Source: an uncultured Collinsella sp.
Lineage (GTDB): Bacteria > Actinomycetota > Coriobacteriia > Coriobacteriales > Coriobacteriaceae
Direction of reading: 5' to 3'
Assembly: GCA_958407555.1 (NCBI GenBank)
Contig: CATYJC010000010.1
Location: forward strand, 1 to 24,062
Length of the DNA stretch: 24,062 nucleotides
The notes below the pieces were generated by a model, which was not told the DNA's origin, searched no databases, and saw nothing but the letters and a program-made list of their open reading frames with translations. Below, piece by piece: positions 7,521 through 15,288 of the stretch. How positions within the stretch are numbered: position 1 is the stretch's first letter; every line of letters begins with the position of its first letter. The translations under genes were made by a program, and so were the position numbers.

Positions 7521-9590
7521 ATGTCTTCCCAGTTGACGGTTGTTGTCGCTGGCATCGTGCTGGTCGTGGCCATTGTGGTCGCGCTGGTCATCATGCGCCG
7601 CGGCGACTCCCGCTTTACCTACGACACGCAGCACGGAACGGCCCCGCGCGCCACCGAGGGCGAGGGCAATACGGCCGCTACGGCCTTTAAGGGCCGCTTT
7701 TCCATCCTCACCGCGGGCGTGGGTGCGATGTTTGCCGCGCTTGCCGTTAAGCTGTGGGGCATGCAGATGGTCTCGTCGGACTACTACGACAAGCAGGCCA
7801 AGAGCAATCAGACCCGTACCGTTACCACGCCTGCCGTTCGTGGCCGCATCTTGGACCGCAACGGCGTCGCGCTGGTGCAAAACCGCCCCTCGCTCGCCGT
7901 CGTCGCCTATCGCGACCTTGCCGACGACAAGGTACTGGTGCGTCATCTTGCCAACGTGCTCGGCATGCCGTATATCGCGGTGCTGCGCAACATCCAGGAC
8001 AATTCCGAAGGCGCGCAGAGCCTGCATACGATCGCGACTGACGTGCGCCGCTCTACTGTCGCCTACATTCAGGAGCACGCCGGTGAGTTTCCCGGCGTGA
8101 AGATCGCCGAGCGCACCGAGCGCCAATACCCGTATGGCGAGACCGCCTGCCATATCTTGGGCTATACCGGCACCATTACCTCCGAGCAGCTCGAGGCGCA
8201 GAACAAGAAGTCGTCGGACGGCAGCGATAGCGCGGCTGGCCAGATCTCGTATCAATCGGGCGATATTGTGGGCCAGGCGGGCGTAGAGATTTACTACGAA
8301 AATCTGCTGCAGGGCATTCGTGGTGAGCAGACCGTGAAAGTTGACGCCTCGGGTAACGTGACCGGTCAAGCCGGCGCCGTTCCTGCCAAGGCCGGTTCTG
8401 ACATTAAGCTTACGCTGGATCTTAAGATTCAACAGGCCTGCGAGACGGCTCTGGCGAATGCCATTGAGCTTGCCAAGACCACGGGTCATAGCGATGCCGG
8501 CAACGGCGCCGTGGTGTGCCTCGATCCCAACAATGGTGAGATTCTGGGTATGGCGAGCGAGCCCAAGTTTGATCCGTCGGTGTTCATCGGCGGCGTTTCC
8601 AACGACGTGTGGACCGAGCTCAACGACGACAAGGGTTCGCATCCGCTGCTCAACCGCGCCATTAGCGGCCAGTATATGTCGGCTTCGACCATCAAGCCGC
8701 TCTCGGCTCTGGCCGGTCTTGAGTTTGGAACCTATACCTCAGGCCAGACCACGAACTGCACGGGCTATTGGACGGGCCTGGGCAAGTCATGGGGTAAGTA
8801 CTGCTGGCTGCATTCCGGTCACGGCACTATGACGCTGCAGTCCGGTATCGCTAACTCCTGCGACCCCGTGTTCTACGATATGGGCAAGGCGTTTTTCTAC
8901 AACGACCAGCATCCCGAGGGCCTGCAAGAGGTCTTTCGTCGTTGGGGTCTGGGCAAGACCTGCGGCATCGATCTGCCAAGCGAGGGCACGGGTCGCATTC
9001 CCGACGCCAAGTGGAAAGAGTCGTACTTTACCGACGCCTCGGCCGAGGACCGCAAGTGGAATGCCGGCGATATGACTAACATCGCTATCGGCCAGGGCGA
9101 CATTTTGGTGACGCCGCTGCAGATGGCCTGCGCTTACATGGGTCTTGCCAACGGCGGCAAACAGTATGTGCCGCATGTGTTCTTGTCTGCTGTCTCGCGT
9201 GATGGCGACGGCGATGCCTACAAATACAACGGCAAGGGCAAAAAGAAGCGCCTTGAGGCTCAAATTAACAACGATGCCGACCTGGCGCTGGTCCGCAACG
9301 GCATGCACGATGTGATTTACTCGGCGTCGACTTCGACCGCCGCGCACTTTAACTCCTTGACCCCCACGGTCTACGGCAAGTCCGGCACGGGCGAGAAGAG
9401 CGGCGAGGACGATTACGCGTGGTTTTGCGCCTACGCGCCGGCCGATGAGCCCAAGTACGTGATTGTCACTGTCTTGGAACAGGGCGGTGGTGGCTCCGAT
9501 ACCGCGCTGCACGTCGTGCGCGATGTCCTCGGTGCCATTTATGACGAGCCCGACACATCTTCTGCCACGGGCGATTCTTCGGTTCGATAG
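7521..9590 (+). CDS. mrdA: Penicillin-binding protein 2 (elongation-specific transpeptidase)
   Basis: Class B PBP that cross-links peptidoglycan during elongation, paired with RodA. The 689 residues hold a dimerisation/pedestal region (about 85-290, with RGRILDRNG) and a transpeptidase domain with the active-site motifs S389-T-I-K392, S446-C-D448 (SxD, typical of PBP2) and K620-S-G-T-G. Unusually there are two hydrophobic segments at the N-terminus: residues 5-25 and again about 58-77, separated by a hydrophilic linker of about 33 residues. Most PBP2 proteins have one anchor. The ATG at 7521 has GGGGAGG 7 nt upstream. mreD ends 13 nt before it and rodA begins 9 nt after it. Confidence 0.95.
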   Translation: MSSQLTVVVAGIVLVVAIVVALVIMRRGDSRFTYDTQHGTAPRATEGEGNTAATAFKGRFSILTAGVGAMFAALAVKLWGMQMVSSDYYDKQAKSNQTRTVTTPAVRGRILDRNGVALVQNRPSLAVVAYRDLADDKVLVRHLANVLGMPYIAVLRNIQDNSEGAQSLHTIATDVRRSTVAYIQEHAGEFPGVKIAERTERQYPYGETACHILGYTGTITSEQLEAQNKKSSDGSDSAAGQISYQSGDIVGQAGVEIYYENLLQGIRGEQTVKVDASGNVTGQAGAVPAKAGSDIKLTLDLKIQQACETALANAIELAKTTGHSDAGNGAVVCLDPNNGEILGMASEPKFDPSVFIGGVSNDVWTELNDDKGSHPLLNRAISGQYMSASTIKPLSALAGLEFGTYTSGQTTNCTGYWTGLGKSWGKYCWLHSGHGTMTLQSGIANSCDPVFYDMGKAFFYNDQHPEGLQEVFRRWGLGKTCGIDLPSEGTGRIPDAKWKESYFTDASAEDRKWNAGDMTNIAIGQGDILVTPLQMACAYMGLANGGKQYVPHVFLSAVSRDGDGDAYKYNGKGKKKRLEAQINNDADLALVRNGMHDVIYSASTSTAAHFNSLTPTVYGKSGTGEKSGEDDYAWFCAYAPADEPKYVIVTVLEQGGGGSDTALHVVRDVLGAIYDEPDTSSATGDSSVR

Positions 9591-9599
9591 GAGGTTGCG

Positions 9600-10826
9600 A
9601 TGGATTTTTCGCCGGCGGACCTGTTCCGCTCAACTAAAACCGGTTCCCGCAGCAGCCTGGACCGTGTCAACAAGCAGCTTTCGGCCTTGCGCGGCACGTT
9701 TCGCCAGAAGGTGCACATCGGCGTGCTGCTGGCAACCTTGGCGCTCGTTGCCTATGGCGCCATCATCATTTGGTCGGCATCGCAGTTTAAGGCCGACGCC
9801 TCATTTTCGCGCCACCTGTTGGGCATCGGCATCGGTGCGGTGCTCGCGGTGCTCGTCTGGCGTACCGATCTGCGCGGCATCTCTAACTTCTCGACGGTGC
9901 TGCTCGTCATCGACCTCATTGTGATTTTCTCGCCCAAGATTCCGGGGCTGTCCTATACGGGCGGTCTGGGCATGACGGGCTGGATCAAGATTCCCGGTAT
10001 CGGTCTTACCTTCCAGCCGGTCGAGCTCGCCAAGCTCATCACGATCTTCTTTATCGCCACGCTTGGTTCGCAGTACAACGGCCGCATCGATACCGCCCGC
10101 GACTACATTAAGCTCTGCGGCATGCTCTCCGTTCCGTTTTTGGCCGTCGTCGCCATGGGCGACCTAGGTTCGGGCTTGGTCGTGTTGGTGTCGGGTGCCG
10201 TTGTGATCTGCATGAGCGGTGCGCGCCGCGAATGGGTGCTGTCGACCTTGGCTCTGCTCGTGGGCCTGGTGGCGCTCGTCCTGGCGCTCGATTCGGTGCT
10301 CGATTCGCTGCTCGGCCACGATGTGCTCATTAAGCAGTACCAGATGAACCGACTGACGGTCTTCATCGACCCCGATAATGCCGATTCGGACGATGCGTAC
10401 AATCTGCAGCAATCGCTCATTGCCGTCGGCTCGGGTGGCTTTTTCGGTAAAGGGCTGGGCCATGCGACGCAGTCTGCCGGTGGCTTTCTGCCCGAGTTCC
10501 ACACCGACTTCGTCTTCGCCTTCCTGTCCGAGACGTTCGGCTTCTGCGGCTCCTTTTTGCTCCTGTGCCTCTACGTGCTGCTGATTTTCTCGACGATCCG
10601 CGTTGCCTTTAAGTGCGAGTCGCTGTTCTTGCGCCTATCGTGCGTGGGCATCGTCGGCATGTGGGCGTTCCAGACCTTCGAGAACATCGGCATGTGCATT
10701 GGCATGATGCCGATTACCGGTATCCCGCTGCCGTTCATTAGCTTCGGTTCGTCCTCGATGATGATCCAGTTGCTGACGGTGGGTATCGTACAATCCATAT
10801 GGCGGCATCGTTCGGGCGCCGCGTAA
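9600..10826 (+). CDS. rodA: Peptidoglycan glycosyltransferase RodA (SEDS family)
   Basis: Polytopic SEDS polymerase that joins lipid II units into glycan strands with PBP2. The 408-residue protein starts with about 35 cytosolic residues and then shows roughly ten hydrophobic segments. The SEDS signature is clear: GGFFGKGLG, then LPEFHTDFVFA with the conserved Asp303 (equivalent to the catalytic Asp of E. coli RodA), and PITGIPLPFISFGSSS near the C-terminus. The adjacent PBP2 gene and the mre genes favour RodA over FtsW. ATG at 9600 has GGAGG (9590-9594) overlapping the stop of the PBP2 gene. Confidence 0.96.
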   Translation: MDFSPADLFRSTKTGSRSSLDRVNKQLSALRGTFRQKVHIGVLLATLALVAYGAIIIWSASQFKADASFSRHLLGIGIGAVLAVLVWRTDLRGISNFSTVLLVIDLIVIFSPKIPGLSYTGGLGMTGWIKIPGIGLTFQPVELAKLITIFFIATLGSQYNGRIDTARDYIKLCGMLSVPFLAVVAMGDLGSGLVVLVSGAVVICMSGARREWVLSTLALLVGLVALVLALDSVLDSLLGHDVLIKQYQMNRLTVFIDPDNADSDDAYNLQQSLIAVGSGGFFGKGLGHATQSAGGFLPEFHTDFVFAFLSETFGFCGSFLLLCLYVLLIFSTIRVAFKCESLFLRLSCVGIVGMWAFQTFENIGMCIGMMPITGIPLPFISFGSSSMMIQLLTVGIVQSIWRHRSGAA

Positions 10827-10844
10827 CCGCTGGAGGGGTTTGCT

Positions 10845-11774
10845 ATGAAGATTCCCGTGGACAAGCTGACCCGCGTCTTTAAGATGGGCGCGACCACCAA
10901 GAAGGATTCCGATACGCCGGTACGCGTGTCCGTCTACCTCGATTCGTCTGCCTCGCGTTTTTTGGTCGAGACGGTGCGCGATGCCTTCGTGCCGCAGACG
11001 ATGTCGGGCATTGTGCGCGTTGAACGCCTGGGTGAGGACCGTATCGTCCCCAAGACCGATACCGACGTGGTGCTGGTTCTTTCGTGCGGATCCGACCGTC
11101 TTGAGAGCGCTGTACAGGAGCTTGTGATTGCCGGCGCCCCTGTGTGCGTGCTTGCCGAGTCCGCTGTCGAGGCGCCTTTTATCCAGGAGTCCACGCCCAT
11201 GCTCGGCGCGGTGGCGGCCACCGATAAGACGTATCTGCTCGAGACGCTCGCTCGCTGGATTCTCGATCGCACGGACAAGGAGACAGCCTTTGCGGCGAAC
11301 TTTGCCTTTATGCGTATCGCCGCCGCCAACCGCATCATCACCTCGTGCGCGCTTACCAATATGGCGACGGGTGCGCTGGTGTTTTTGCCGGGGGCCGATT
11401 ATCCCGTTATGGCGCTGGCGCAGGTGGGCATGCTCTTTGAGCTCGCGGCCATCTTTGGACGCGGTATTAAGCCCGAGCGCGGCTACGAGGTCGCGGGCGT
11501 GCTTGCCGGCGGCTTGGTGTTCCGCGCCGTCACCCGCGCCCTGGTAAAGCAGACGCCGCATATCGGGTTTGCCGTCAAGGCGCTGACCGCCGCCGCGGGC
11601 ACCTATGGTATGGGCCGTGCGCTCGTTTCGCTGTATGAGCGCGACATCGACTACAGCCGTGCCAACGAGGTGGCTGCCGCCACGTTCTCGCGCGTTCGCG
11701 ACCTGGTGACCACGGTTGCCGGCGCTACTCGTCCCATGGGTCCCTTTGAGGACGCATCCGATCTTGCTGCTTAG
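10845..11774 (+). CDS. DUF697/YcjF-like membrane protein with a motif-less GTPase-like N-terminal half
   Basis: A 309-residue protein of unknown function. The C-terminal half (about residues 145-260) has the helical hydrophobic pattern of DUF697 proteins: AANRIITSCALTNMATGALV, then FLPGADYPVMALAQVGMLFE, then ELAAIFGRGI. DUF697 domains are usually attached to Era/YcjX-like GTPases. Here the N-terminal half has alternating strands and helices placed as in a GTPase (VRVSVYLDSSASRFLVETVRDAF, DTDVVLVLSC, APVCVLAES), but I see no P-loop GxxxxGK(S/T) and no NKxD. It may be a degenerate GTPase; this is inference. It follows rodA by 18 nt (SD GGAGGGG) and precedes the radical SAM gene by 9 nt, so it is probably in the same operon. 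Confidence 0.7.
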   Translation: MKIPVDKLTRVFKMGATTKKDSDTPVRVSVYLDSSASRFLVETVRDAFVPQTMSGIVRVERLGEDRIVPKTDTDVVLVLSCGSDRLESAVQELVIAGAPVCVLAESAVEAPFIQESTPMLGAVAATDKTYLLETLARWILDRTDKETAFAANFAFMRIAAANRIITSCALTNMATGALVFLPGADYPVMALAQVGMLFELAAIFGRGIKPERGYEVAGVLAGGLVFRAVTRALVKQTPHIGFAVKALTAAAGTYGMGRALVSLYERDIDYSRANEVAAATFSRVRDLVTTVAGATRPMGPFEDASDLAA

Positions 11775-11783
11775 GGGTTTCTT

Positions 11784-13661
11784 TTGCGCGCTGTGTACCA
11801 AGACTGTTTCCATTTGATTGAGCCCCTGCTCGCAAAGGTCGAGAAGCCGAGTCGCTATATCGACCATGAGTGGGGCACGCTCTCCAAGGCCGATGCCGAC
11901 TATCGTTGCTGCATGATTTACCCGGATGTGTACGAGGTTGGCCTGCCCAACCAGGGTATTGCCATCCTGTACAACATCCTCAATCAGGCCGAGGGCATTT
12001 CCTGCGAGCGCGGCTATGTGCCGTGGCCCGATATGGGCGATGCCATGCGCGAGGCTGGTATCCCGCTGCTGTCGCTCGAGGGCGCAGCACCCGTGGCCTC
12101 GTTCGATATCGTCGGCATGCACGTGCCGCATGAGATGGCCGTGACAAACTTCCTCGAGGCCCTCGATCTAGCTGGCATTCCGCTGCTGGCGGCCGACCGC
12201 ACCGAGGACGACCCCATCATCATTGCCGGTGGTCCCTCGGTCTATAACCCCGAGCCGTATGCAGCCTTCTTCGATGCCATCCTCATTGGCGAGGGCGAGG
12301 AGTCGCTGCTCGAGATCTGTCAGCTGCATCGCCGCTTGCGCGACGAGGGCGTCTCGCGCGCTCAGATTGTCGAGCAGCTCGCGACGGTCGCCGGTACCTA
12401 CGTGCCGTCGCTCTACGAGGTGCGCCATGACGAGCCCTGCTCGCCGCATGGCTACACCGTGCCGCGCGAAGGCAAGGACGTCCCACCGGTGGTCTATAAG
12501 CGCGTCGTTGAGGACTTTGGCGCTACCAATCCGTTGTCGCAGTCGTGCGTGCCCTACGCGCAGCTCGTTCACGACCGCCTGTCGATCGAGATTCTGCGCG
12601 GTTGTGCCCGCGGCTGCCGTTTTTGCCAGGCCGGCATGACCTATCGCCCGGTGCGCGAGCGCTCGGCCGACCAGATTGTGTCCTCGGTGATCCAGGGCCT
12701 GGAAAAGACCGGCTATGACGAGGTGTCGCTTACCTCGCTTTCGACCACCGATCACTCCTGCATCCGCGATGTGCTCGGTCGCCTTAACCGCCGTCTGGAA
12801 GATACGGGCATTCGCGTGTCCATTCCCTCGCAGCGCCTGGATTCGTTTGGTGTGGATATGGCCGAGTCGGTCGCCGGCGAAAAGAAGGGCGGCCTGACGT
12901 TTGCCCCCGAAGCCGGCAGTCAGCGCATGCGCGACATCATCAACAAGAACGTGACCGAGGAGGACTTGGACCGTGCGGCCAAGGCGGCCTTCGAGGCGGG
13001 CTGGAACCGCATGAAGCTCTACTTCATGATGGGCCTTCCCGGCGAGCGCGACGAGGATATCGTGGCCATCGCCAACCTGGCCGACCATGTGCTCGAGCTT
13101 GGCCGCTCCGTGGTTCCCAAGGCGCGCCGCGGCTCCATCTCGGTGTCCATCTCGGTGTCGGTGTTTATCCCCAAGGCCGCCACGCCGTTCCAATGGTGCC
13201 CGCAGCTCGATTACGACGACGTCAAGCGTCGCCAAAAGCTGCTCATCACGAGCGTGCGAAACCGTGCGGTCCGCGTGCACTACCACGATGCCGAGACCTC
13301 GCTCGTCGAGGCCGCGCTGTCCCGTGCCGGCCGTGACATGACGCCGGTCATCATCGACGCTTGGCGTGCGGGCTCGCGTTTTGACGCCTGGGTGGAGCAT
13401 TTTTCGCTCGACAACTGGAAGTCAGCCGCCGCCAAAAACGGCATCGATCTCAACGAGCTCGTGCACCTGCCCTATGAACTGGACTGGCGCCTGCCCTGGG
13501 AGCACGTGAGCCCCGGCTGCTCGCGCGGCTTCCTCGAGCGCGAGTACCGTCGCTCGTTGGAGGGCGTCACGACGCCCGACTGTACCCGCACCTCGTGCAC
13601 CGGCTGCGGAATCTGCCCCACGCTCCACGCCAAGAACGTATTGGTGGGTGATCGCGCATGA
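11784..13661 (+). CDS. TIGR03960-type radical SAM protein
   Basis: Iron-sulfur enzyme expected to cleave S-adenosylmethionine; its substrate is unknown. The 625 residues show an N-terminal B12-binding-like region (DVYEVGLPNQGIAILYNILN, then SFDIVGMHVPHEM and IIAGGPSVYNPEP), then the radical SAM barrel with C274-x3-C278-x2-C281 for the 4Fe-4S cluster. The C-terminus has a second cysteine group, C600-x4-C605-x2-C608-x2-C611, which could hold another cluster. A 12-bp perfect tandem repeat at 13134-13157 encodes SISVSISV. The start is TTG at 11784 with AGGGG (11773-11777) 6 nt upstream. The stop overlaps the next gene by 4 nt (ATGA), a strong sign of translational coupling with the DUF2344 protein, its usual partner. 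Confidence 0.9.
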   Translation: MRAVYQDCFHLIEPLLAKVEKPSRYIDHEWGTLSKADADYRCCMIYPDVYEVGLPNQGIAILYNILNQAEGISCERGYVPWPDMGDAMREAGIPLLSLEGAAPVASFDIVGMHVPHEMAVTNFLEALDLAGIPLLAADRTEDDPIIIAGGPSVYNPEPYAAFFDAILIGEGEESLLEICQLHRRLRDEGVSRAQIVEQLATVAGTYVPSLYEVRHDEPCSPHGYTVPREGKDVPPVVYKRVVEDFGATNPLSQSCVPYAQLVHDRLSIEILRGCARGCRFCQAGMTYRPVRERSADQIVSSVIQGLEKTGYDEVSLTSLSTTDHSCIRDVLGRLNRRLEDTGIRVSIPSQRLDSFGVDMAESVAGEKKGGLTFAPEAGSQRMRDIINKNVTEEDLDRAAKAAFEAGWNRMKLYFMMGLPGERDEDIVAIANLADHVLELGRSVVPKARRGSISVSISVSVFIPKAATPFQWCPQLDYDDVKRRQKLLITSVRNRAVRVHYHDAETSLVEAALSRAGRDMTPVIIDAWRAGSRFDAWVEHFSLDNWKSAAAKNGIDLNELVHLPYELDWRLPWEHVSPGCSRGFLEREYRRSLEGVTTPDCTRTSCTGCGICPTLHAKNVLVGDRA

Positions 13662-14470
13662 GTGTGCGCCTGACCGACAACCCCACGCTCTTTAGGCTTC
13701 GCGTTCGCTATGGTAAGCGCGACCGTCTTAAGTACCTGGGGCATCTCGAAGTGATTCATACCATTGAGCGCATCGTGCGTCGCGCGGGGCTGCCCTATGC
13801 CGTGACGCAGGGCTTCTCTCCGCACATGCGCGTGGGCTTTTCGTCGGCGCTGCCGGTGGGAACGTCGTCGACTTGCGAGTGGTATGACCTGTTTATGACC
13901 GAGTTCGTCGCACTCGATGAGGCGTTTGAGCGCCTGGTCGCGGCGTCCCCTGCCGATTTGGCGCCTATCGAGGCCGCCTACATCGACGTGCGCACGCCGG
14001 CGCTGACGGCTCAGCTTACGCGTCTGTCATACCGCATCGACTTGCATCTGGACCCCGAGGCTCCCGTGAGCGCCGACGAGGTGCGCGCTGCGATCGACAC
14101 GCTGCGCGCGGGGCACGGCATCGACTACGCACGCGGCAAAAAGAGCAAGCGCCTGGACTTGGATCATACGCTCGTGGGCTATGAGCTCACGGCGGGGGAG
14201 TGCCCGGACCATCTGGTGCTCATGCTCGACACCCATGCCGACAACGAGGGCTCCATGCGTCCGGAAATTTTGCTTTCCGCAGCTGATGTTTTGTTGCAGG
14301 GCTTGACCCCGGGCGTCGATGCACCTATTGTTTCCACCGGTATGCAAGACCTCGTGACCATCTGCTCCTACGATGTCGAGCGTCAGAATCAAGCATGCGA
14401 GGACGACGAGGGCCGACTCGTCAGCCCCATACCTGTGCGAACTTGTGGATTTGCTCCACATACTCGTTGA
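13658..14470 (+). CDS. DUF2344 (TIGR03936) protein, partner of the radical SAM protein
   Basis: A 270-residue protein of a conserved but uncharacterised family that is found next to, or fused to, TIGR03960 radical SAM proteins. The N-terminal hallmark is present: RLRVRYGKRDRLKYLGHLEV, then ERIVRRAGLPYAVTQGFSPH and GFSSALPVGTSS. No membrane segment or signal peptide is visible, so it is likely cytosolic. It overlaps the upstream stop by 4 nt (ATGA). In many bacteria this pair is followed by a gene for RNase E/G; here rplU follows directly. Its 3' end contains the -35 of the rplU promoter. A role in RNA or ribosome modification fits the neighbourhood but is unproven. Confidence 0.88.
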   Translation: MSVRLTDNPTLFRLRVRYGKRDRLKYLGHLEVIHTIERIVRRAGLPYAVTQGFSPHMRVGFSSALPVGTSSTCEWYDLFMTEFVALDEAFERLVAASPADLAPIEAAYIDVRTPALTAQLTRLSYRIDLHLDPEAPVSADEVRAAIDTLRAGHGIDYARGKKSKRLDLDHTLVGYELTAGECPDHLVLMLDTHADNEGSMRPEILLSAADVLLQGLTPGVDAPIVSTGMQDLVTICSYDVERQNQACEDDEGRLVSPIPVRTCGFAPHTR

Positions 14471-14495
14471 CGGGGGTATTATCGCCTGCTACTAT
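14467..14495 (+). promoter_or_regulatory. Promoter of rplU-rpmA
   Basis: TTGACG (14467-14472) and TACTAT (14490-14495) are separated by 17 nt, with TGC directly before the -10 (extended -10). The -35 overlaps the TGA stop of the DUF2344 gene at 14468-14470. Transcription would start near 14502, leaving about 36 nt of leader, which is too short for the L21 leader structures known in Firmicutes. Confidence 0.7.
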
Positions 14496-14537
14496 ATTCA
14501 GCTGTTGCACTAACTGATGCATGAAGGGCAAGTAAAC

Positions 14538-14912
14538 ATGTACGCAATCGTTAACACGGGCGGCAAGCAGTACAAGGTCGCCACCGACGATGTCATCACC
14601 GTCGAGAAGATCGAGGGCAATGAGGGCGATAAGATCACCCTGCCTGTTATCTTCCTCAACGATGGCAAGAAGATCGTCACCGATCCCGACAAGCTGGCCA
14701 AGGCCAAGGTTACCGCTCAGATCGTTGAGCAGTTCAAGGGCGAGAAGCAGCTGGTCTTCAAGTTCCACAAGCGCAAGCGCTATCGTCGTCTGAAGGGTCA
14801 CCGTCAGCAGCTCACCAAGCTGAAGATCGTGAAGGTTCAGGCTACCTCCCGCGCCAAGAAAGCTGTCAAGGCAGAGGCTGAGGCTGTTGCCGAGGCTCCC
14901 GTCGCCGAGTAG
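14538..14912 (+). CDS. rplU: 50S ribosomal protein L21
   Basis: Component of the large ribosomal subunit that binds 23S rRNA. The protein begins MYAIVNTGGKQYKV, as in nearly all L21 proteins, and carries the conserved FKFHKRKRYRRLKGHRQ segment. At 124 residues it is about 20 longer than usual owing to an Ala/Glu/Lys-rich C-terminal tail (AKKAVKAEAEAVAEAPVAE). ATG at 14538 is chosen over the in-frame ATG at 14517 because of this match and the GAAGGG site at 14523-14528. Followed by rpmA after 33 nt, the usual order. The prp/ysxB gene that lies between them in Firmicutes is missing. Confidence 0.97.
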   Translation: MYAIVNTGGKQYKVATDDVITVEKIEGNEGDKITLPVIFLNDGKKIVTDPDKLAKAKVTAQIVEQFKGEKQLVFKFHKRKRYRRLKGHRQQLTKLKIVKVQATSRAKKAVKAEAEAVAEAPVAE

Positions 14913-14945
14913 ATTACACTCGTAACGAAAGAGTAGGTATACACA

Positions 14946-15203
14946 ATGGCACACAAAAAAGGACTCGGTTCCTCCCGTAATGGCCGTGACTCCCGCGGTC
15001 AGCGCCTTGGCACGAAGCGCTATGCCGGCCAGACGGTAACCACGGGCACGATTCTCGTCCGTCAGCACGGCACGCACATCCACCCGGGTGAGAACGTTGG
15101 CCGTGGCAAGGACGACACGCTGTTCGCGCTGGTCGACGGTACCGTTGAGTTCCACAAGGGTATCAAGCACAGGGTCAGCGTACGCCCGCTCGCGAACGCG
15201 TAA
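14946..15203 (+). CDS. rpmA: 50S ribosomal protein L27
   Basis: Large-subunit protein whose N-terminus reaches the peptidyl transferase centre. The 85-residue protein begins MAHKKGLGSSRNGRDSRGQR, the mature form without the cleavable extension found in Firmicutes, which agrees with the lack of the Prp protease gene. It is followed by GTILVRQHGTHIHPGENVG, a conserved block. The start has GAAAGAG about 10 nt upstream. A hairpin with a T-run follows the stop, so the rplU-rpmA message probably ends mostly here. Confidence 0.97.
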   Translation: MAHKKGLGSSRNGRDSRGQRLGTKRYAGQTVTTGTILVRQHGTHIHPGENVGRGKDDTLFALVDGTVEFHKGIKHRVSVRPLANA

Positions 15204-15228
15204 TTCACCCTTCATAGAGCACATATGT

Positions 15229-15272
15229 GGGAGGCACTTGAGTTTTAGGATTCAAGGGTCTCCCTCTTTTTT
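15229..15272 (+). terminator. Intrinsic terminator (or attenuator) between rpmA and obgE
   Basis: GGGAGGCACTTGA (15229-15241) pairs with TCAAGGGTCTCCC (15252-15264) over 13 positions with one wobble and one A-G mismatch, with a 10-nt loop. CTTTTTT follows at 15266-15272. The obgE ribosome binding site (AGGAGG, 15275-15280) begins 2 nt after the T-run. I see no convincing promoter between the hairpin and obgE, so obgE and its followers are probably expressed by partial read-through. Confidence 0.75.
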
Positions 15273-15288
15273 GTAGGAGGCGATTCTG

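Noticed and set aside
10635..12131. 498-codon antisense open frame across rodA, the DUF697-like gene and the radical SAM gene
   Set aside because: Spans three well-supported sense genes and their junctions; the translation has repetitive His/Arg/Gly composition and no motif.
12168..13400. 410-codon antisense open frame over the radical SAM gene
   Set aside because: Shadow of a gene with clear cysteine motifs; no ribosome binding site or family features.
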